Notes under the pieces: model-generated
What the model saw: the letters and a program-made list of their open reading frames with translations, nothing else
Databases searched by the model: none
Told to the model about the DNA's origin: nothing
From: Pseudoramibacter faecis
GTDB lineage: Bacteria; Bacillota; Clostridia; Eubacteriales; Eubacteriaceae
Length of the DNA stretch: 64,000 nt
NCBI RefSeq assembly: GCF_036289405.1
Contig: NZ_JAYFFI010000011.1
Span: 1 to 64,000, forward strand
Direction: 5' to 3'
Translations under genes and position numbers: made by a program
Shown here: positions 59,718 through 64,000 of the stretch, piece by piece
Layout: the number at the start of each line of letters is the position of its first letter
Numbering within the stretch: the first letter of the stretch is position 1

Positions 59718-62111
59718 ATGCTTGTATCTTTAAATTGGTTAAAAGAATATGTCAACGTTAATCAGGATGTTAAGACCTTTGGCGATGTGCTGACCATGTC
59801 CGGCACGAAGGTCGAAACGATTCAGCCGGTTAATCCCAATGTTCAAGGCATTTTAACCGGCAAAATCACGAAAATTACCAAGCATCCCAACGCGGATAAA
59901 TTGCAGATTTGCGATGTCGATTTTGGCGATAAAATACTCCCGATTATTACCAGTGCCAAAAATGTTTTTGTGGGCGCCGTGGTCCCTGTTGCCGTGGCCG
60001 GATCCGTTATCGCCGACGGCACAAAAATGAAGCCGACCTCATTCCGCGGGATTGAATCGCCGGGAATGATGTGCTCGGGAGAAGAGATGGGACTGGATAC
60101 CGGTCTATTTAGCCAGGAAATCATGAACGGCATTTATATTCTACCTGAAGATACGGAACTGGGGCAGGAAGTTCGAGATCTTTTTTGGGTCAACGACCAA
60201 ATCATCGATGTGGAATTAACGGCCAACCGTAGCGATTGCCAATCGATTTATGGGATTGCTCGGGAAGCCGCGGCGGCCCTGGACGAACCCATTGAGCCGA
60301 TCACACTTTATCAGGAGTCACAGAGTGTTCAGGATTTGCTGCCGATTGAAAATTTCCTGAAGGTCTCTGTCGAAAGCGATCTGTGCGCTCGTTACACCGC
60401 GCGGATGTTTAAAGTCAACAAAATTGGCCCTTCCCCCATCTGGATGCAGCGCAAATTGCTGAACAGCGGCGTTCGGCCGATTAATAATATTGTGGATGTG
60501 ACCAATTATGTGATGCTGGAAGTCGGGCAGCCGCTCCATGCTTTTGATTGTCAAAGCATCGGCAGTCAGGAAATCATCGTCAAACAGTGTGACGACCAAT
60601 CCGTCACGACATTGGACGGTCAGGAACGCGCCATTGACGCCGAAATGATAATGATTACCAATGGGCAAAAACCGATTGCCGTCGCGGGCATCATGGGCGG
60701 ACTCAATTCAGAAATTACTGATCAAACAGAATATGTCGTGCTGGAATCAGCCTGCTTTGATAAAACGAGCGTCCGCAGAACTTCCCGCAAGATGGGGCTC
60801 AGGACAGAAGCTTCTGCGCGCTACGAAAAGGGAACTTTTCCGGGATTGTGTGAAGTGGCAGCGCTTAGAGCTGCCTATCTCTTTGAATCCATTGGCGCTT
60901 GCGAGGTCATTCCGGGGATGATTGATATTTATCCGCATCCGGAAGAAGCCCATACCATTACCGTAGATCCGCAATGGATCAGCCGGGTCCTGGGCATTGA
61001 TATTTCGGCCGATGACATTGTAAAAATTTTAAATCGGCTGTTCCTTGAAGTTCAGCCTGCAGACGGTCAGCGGCTGAAAGTCATCGTCCCTGAATATCGC
61101 CGGGATCTGCGCATTCGTGAAGATATCGCCGAAGAAGTGGCGCGCATTTATGGCTATGACCGCATCCCAAACACCATCATGGGCGGAACGACTTTGGTCG
61201 GCCTTAAGACCGACGCGCAGGTATTTAAAACGAAAATTGAAGACTTGCTCATTGGTTCGGGCTATTTTCAAACCATGACCACGTCATTCACGTCGCTTAA
61301 AACCATTCATGACATGCAAATGGATAAAGTAGAAGCGCCGGTGGTCATCATGAATCCCCTGGGCGAGGATAGTGCCGTGATGCGCTTCACTTTGGCCGGT
61401 GAGCAATTGTCGCTGATTGCTCTGAATCACAGCCGGAAAAATCCGTCAGGCCGTTTTTTTGAGATCGCATCGACCTATCATGTGAATTCGGATACCGATG
61501 ATCTGCCGATTGAAACCAAACATTTGGTGATGACAAGTTACAATGCTGACGATTTTTACAGCTTTAAAGGGGTGGCAGAGCGCGTTCTTGCAGAAGTCGG
61601 TCAAACATCCGTTCGCTTTGAAGCCGGCGGGGACCATTTGTTCCACCCGGGGAGAAAGGCGATCATTTCGATTGATGGCGTCACTACCGGGCAGATGGGC
61701 GAAATCCATCCAGTCGTCGCGAAAAAATTCGTATTGCCGAAGCATACGCTCCTGGCAGAATTTGATTTTAACATCTTAACTGAAATGGCCTCCAATCGCA
61801 CCATTCATTTTGATGACTTGCCGAAATATCCTTCTTCAACCCGGGATCTGGCGGTGATCGTGCCGGAAGCATTGCCATCTTCAGCGGTCTGGGAAATCAT
61901 CGAAGATCACCACGCCGACATCATGGAATCCATCGATCTCTTTGATGTCTACCGCGGGGAACAAATCGGCGAAGGCAAGAAGAGTTTGGCATTTTCCATA
62001 ACGTTCCGCCACGCTGAACGGACGTTAACCGACGACGATATTAATCCGATTGTCGATGCCATCGTAGTGGATTTGGAAACGAAACTTCACGCTCAACTGC
62101 GCGATGAATAA
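59718..62111 (+). CDS. pheT: Phenylalanyl-tRNA synthetase, beta subunit
   Basis: PheT of 797 residues. The tRNA-binding EMAP-II-like domain (ITKHPNADKLQICDVDFG), the B3/4 editing domain, the B5 domain and the C-terminal anticodon-binding FDX-ACB domain (FDDLPKYPSSTRDLAVIV) are in order. It follows pheS by 13 nt; the end overlaps the next gene by 8 nt. Confidence 0.96.
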   Translation: MLVSLNWLKEYVNVNQDVKTFGDVLTMSGTKVETIQPVNPNVQGILTGKITKITKHPNADKLQICDVDFGDKILPIITSAKNVFVGAVVPVAVAGSVIADGTKMKPTSFRGIESPGMMCSGEEMGLDTGLFSQEIMNGIYILPEDTELGQEVRDLFWVNDQIIDVELTANRSDCQSIYGIAREAAAALDEPIEPITLYQESQSVQDLLPIENFLKVSVESDLCARYTARMFKVNKIGPSPIWMQRKLLNSGVRPINNIVDVTNYVMLEVGQPLHAFDCQSIGSQEIIVKQCDDQSVTTLDGQERAIDAEMIMITNGQKPIAVAGIMGGLNSEITDQTEYVVLESACFDKTSVRRTSRKMGLRTEASARYEKGTFPGLCEVAALRAAYLFESIGACEVIPGMIDIYPHPEEAHTITVDPQWISRVLGIDISADDIVKILNRLFLEVQPADGQRLKVIVPEYRRDLRIREDIAEEVARIYGYDRIPNTIMGGTTLVGLKTDAQVFKTKIEDLLIGSGYFQTMTTSFTSLKTIHDMQMDKVEAPVVIMNPLGEDSAVMRFTLAGEQLSLIALNHSRKNPSGRFFEIASTYHVNSDTDDLPIETKHLVMTSYNADDFYSFKGVAERVLAEVGQTSVRFEAGGDHLFHPGRKAIISIDGVTTGQMGEIHPVVAKKFVLPKHTLLAEFDFNILTEMASNRTIHFDDLPKYPSSTRDLAVIVPEALPSSAVWEIIEDHHADIMESIDLFDVYRGEQIGEGKKSLAFSITFRHAERTLTDDDINPIVDAIVVDLETKLHAQLRDE

Positions 62112-63012
62112 TTCAAATACGACGGAAGCGCTGCTGGCCGTTTCCCGATTAGAGGGGATGAGTCGACAGCGCTTTGCTCAATTTGTGCGCCAGCTTAAAA
62201 AACAAGACTTGCCTGAAAATCAGCATCTGACTTATTTTGATTTGATCGATTTTGGGATGTGCGTCAATTTATTTTCACCGATGCTGCCAATTTCTTTCTT
62301 TATGGCAGGATATCAATCGGCTCAGCAAATTTTAGAACTTTGCGGCAAAGCGGCCATTCAAATGACTTCACCTTTCGATGAGATGTTTCCCACGTGTTTT
62401 CAAACATCGGATGGCCCTGCTCTGCTGTTTTACCAGGGAGAGCTTCGCTGTCTCGGAGAAAGACGCATGGCTGTGATCGGGACCCGAACGCCTTCAGCGA
62501 GCGGGAAGATTCTCGCATATAATATGGGTCATGAGCTGGCAAAACGCGATATCTGTGTGATCAGTGGTTTGGCAAAGGGATGTGATACGGCTGCGCACTT
62601 GGGCTGTCTGGAAAATGGCGGCAAAACGGTGGCTTTTTTGCCAGCTTCATTAACGGCCGTTGTGCCGTCAAGCAATCAGGAACTGGCGAATAAAATTATT
62701 AAGGGCGGGGGATGTTTAATCTCAGAATATTCACCTCTCGAAGAGATGCCTCGAAAGCATTATTATATCGCGCGGGATCGCTTACAAGCTATGAGTGCTC
62801 AGGCTCTCATTGTGTCCGAATTTGATGAAAACAGCGGAACCATGCACACTTTGCGTTTTGCCGAAAAGTATAAGCGTCCGATCATCGCGGATCATACCAT
62901 TGCCGCATCTGCACCGGAAATAAAAGATGTGCTGTCTAAACTGAAAACAGATATCCAAATTCTTACAATGGCAGAAATAAAAATCTTTTTAAATAATATA
63001 CGAAAAAATTGA
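62104..63012 (+). CDS. Divergent DprA/Smf-like protein
   Basis: A 302-residue protein with the DprA Rossmann-like core: MAVIGTRTPSASGKILAYNMG, then VISGLAKGCDTAAHLGCLENGG, VPSSNQELANKI and LISEYSPLEEMPRKHYYIARDRL. In typical DprA the second is GLARGIDTAAH and the last is NRIIAGLS, so this is a diverged member. DprA loads RecA onto incoming single-stranded DNA in transformation. A helical N-terminal domain of about 110 residues precedes the core. It overlaps pheT, and is followed by a promoter for zapA. Confidence 0.75.
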   Translation: MNNSNTTEALLAVSRLEGMSRQRFAQFVRQLKKQDLPENQHLTYFDLIDFGMCVNLFSPMLPISFFMAGYQSAQQILELCGKAAIQMTSPFDEMFPTCFQTSDGPALLFYQGELRCLGERRMAVIGTRTPSASGKILAYNMGHELAKRDICVISGLAKGCDTAAHLGCLENGGKTVAFLPASLTAVVPSSNQELANKIIKGGGCLISEYSPLEEMPRKHYYIARDRLQAMSAQALIVSEFDENSGTMHTLRFAEKYKRPIIADHTIAASAPEIKDVLSKLKTDIQILTMAEIKIFLNNIRKN

Positions 63013-63037
63013 AAACCCTTCTCATTTTATCTATAAT
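63009..63037 (+). promoter_or_regulatory. Promoter of zapA
   Basis: TTGAAA (63009-63014) and TATAAT (63032-63037), 17-bp spacer. Confidence 0.8.
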
Positions 63038-63084
63038 AAAATTGAACAAAGCATGGAGGAAGATCGGAGGGAACAAAGAGAGAT

Positions 63085-63603
63085 ATGGCAAATGATAGAA
63101 AGTCGATTGAATTAACCATTATGGGTACACCCTTGCCGGTTAAAGTGGATGGCAATGAGGATTATATTCGCGGATTGGCAGATTTTGTCAATCAAGAATT
63201 ACAAGAAATCCAGAACAGTAATCCGCATATCAATCGCATTCAGCTAATGCTTATTGGATGCATGAATATTTCGGAAAAATATTTTCAGGCACAGCGCGAT
63301 ATTGCTGAAATGAAAGATCGACTGGCACAGGCAAAAAAAGAACAATCTGCCATCAATGAACATTTAGCCAATGAAAAAGAACAATCTAATCAATTGGAAC
63401 AGGAGAAAAAAGAAATTCTCAAAGATTTACAAGCCTGCCAGCGCCAACTTGAAGAAAAAAACGAGTTGCTCAATCAATATCGCGAACACTTGAAACAAGC
63501 GAAGGAAGAAAGTGAATCCAATCGTAAATCGATTTTAAATCTTCAAAATAAATTATTTGAAAGCCAAATAGAACTCAGTAAATCCAAGGACCATCAATCG
63601 TGA
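63085..63603 (+). CDS. zapA: Cell division protein ZapA with long coiled-coil tail
   Basis: A 172-residue protein. The N-terminal ZapA domain (IELTIMGTPLPVKVDGNEDYIRGLADFVNQEL) links FtsZ filaments; the rest, about 85-165, is a long Glu/Lys/Gln-rich coiled coil (LAQAKKEQSAINEHL), much longer than in typical ZapA of about 85-110 residues. This elongated form is common in Clostridia next to pheST. Start at ATG 63085, behind GGAGGGAACAAAGAGAG. Confidence 0.88.
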   Translation: MANDRKSIELTIMGTPLPVKVDGNEDYIRGLADFVNQELQEIQNSNPHINRIQLMLIGCMNISEKYFQAQRDIAEMKDRLAQAKKEQSAINEHLANEKEQSNQLEQEKKEILKDLQACQRQLEEKNELLNQYREHLKQAKEESESNRKSILNLQNKLFESQIELSKSKDHQS

Positions 63604-63606
63604 TGC

Positions 63607-63633
63607 AAAAAGCAGCTCGTTCGCTGCTTTTTT
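63607..63633 (+). terminator. Terminator after zapA
   Basis: AAAAAGCAGC and GCTGCTTTTT with loop TCGTTC, ending in TTTTTTT. Confidence 0.9.
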
Positions 63634-63839
63634 ATATTTAAAGCATGAAGGGGCAACGCTATATCCATGATTGGATCTGTGATAAAATGAAAATTATTTA
63701 TATGTGATTCAAGCGAATGATTGAAAAAATATTTTATTAGAATTTAAAACATAAAGATATGTTTTGTATAAAAATAGATAAATTCCAAGTCGAAATGCAC
63801 TAATTTTAAAAGAATTTATGAATAAGATAGGAGAAGATA

Positions 63840-64000
63840 ATGAATTGGTTATTTGTATTGGTCGATAAAGGGACATCTGAACAAAGATGGCTGTTGAAGA
63901 TCCGCAATCTTCAACAGCTTATCGCTTATCATCAAGCGATTCGTTTGGCCGGTACCGGCCTTAAGGATGACATCAATAACCGCATTAAAAATGTCGATCT
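63840..64000 (+). CDS. Partial gene, unrecognised, cut by the window edge
   Basis: The first 53 codons of a gene running off the right edge, starting at ATG 63840 with TAGGAGA 6 nt upstream. The start MNWLFVLVDKGTSEQRWL has a hydrophobic strand, and GTGLKDDINNRIK follows. The opening might fit a nucleotide-binding or diacylglycerol-kinase-like protein, but too little is visible to assign it. Confidence 0.5.
   Translation, partial: MNWLFVLVDKGTSEQRWLLKIRNLQQLIAYHQAIRLAGTGLKDDINNRIKNVD

Noticed and set aside
1..64000. CRISPR arrays or insertion sequences
   Set aside because: No regularly spaced direct repeats and no transposase reading frame were seen on either strand.

Overview
The window is a gene-dense stretch of a mid-to-low-GC Firmicutes (Clostridia-type) chromosome from a strict anaerobe. 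Evidence for Firmicutes: strong GGAGG ribosome binding sites with several TTG/GTG starts, two T-box leaders, a CIRCE box before groESL, an L21 leader, an L27 with the N-terminal extension that is removed by the Prp protease encoded next to it, TrmK, RnpM (YlxR) and SigA-type RpoD. Evidence for anaerobiosis: class III ribonucleotide reductase NrdD/NrdG and the indolepyruvate:ferredoxin oxidoreductase IorA/IorB. I cannot fix genus or species; a Eubacteriales-type amino-acid fermenter would fit.

Layout: 0.6-9 kb holds a secreted NlpC-like hydrolase, two HAD phosphatases, a PAP2 phosphatase, a decayed azlD, a DUF2249 protein, a nuclease-helicase fusion and a parvulin. 9.1-23 kb is a translation and nucleic-acid housekeeping run: pyrH-frr, rimP-nusA-rnpM-infB-rbfA-nrnA-truB-ribF, then dnaG-rpoD-trmK-nif3. 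The usual ylxQ between rnpM and infB is absent. 23-31 kb carries iorAB, plsY, a DNA glycosylase and nrdDG, with a pair of NrdR-like boxes 31 bp apart. 31-36 kb holds an orphan HicB-like protein, tsaB-rimI-tsaD and CIRCE-controlled groESL. 36-42 kb holds metA, yjdF behind a likely yjdF riboswitch, a DUF6110/P1B-ATPase pair, a glyoxalase and an NhaC antiporter. 42.4-48 kb is rplU-prp-rpmA-obgE-yhbY-nadD-yqeK-rsfS-ychF, then convergent proC.

Two tRNA genes (Ser-CGA, Ala-CGC) at 49 kb are followed by an AT-rich accessory segment (49.2-54 kb): a thioester-domain/Cna-B surface protein, a membrane-tethered XRE regulator, an S24-peptidase repressor and a divergent membrane-anchored protein. After it, housekeeping resumes: T-box-thrS, leader-infC-rpmI-rplT (infC probably starts with AUA), an rRNA methyltransferase, T-box-pheST, a divergent dprA and zapA. 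A partial gene runs off the right edge.

Most of the window is ordinary core genome. I saw no CRISPR array, prophage or intact insertion sequence, and no clearly new defence or biosynthetic system. The best leads are the accessory segment after the tRNAs, the DUF6110/P-type ATPase unit with an atypical metal-site motif, and the cis-regulatory elements.
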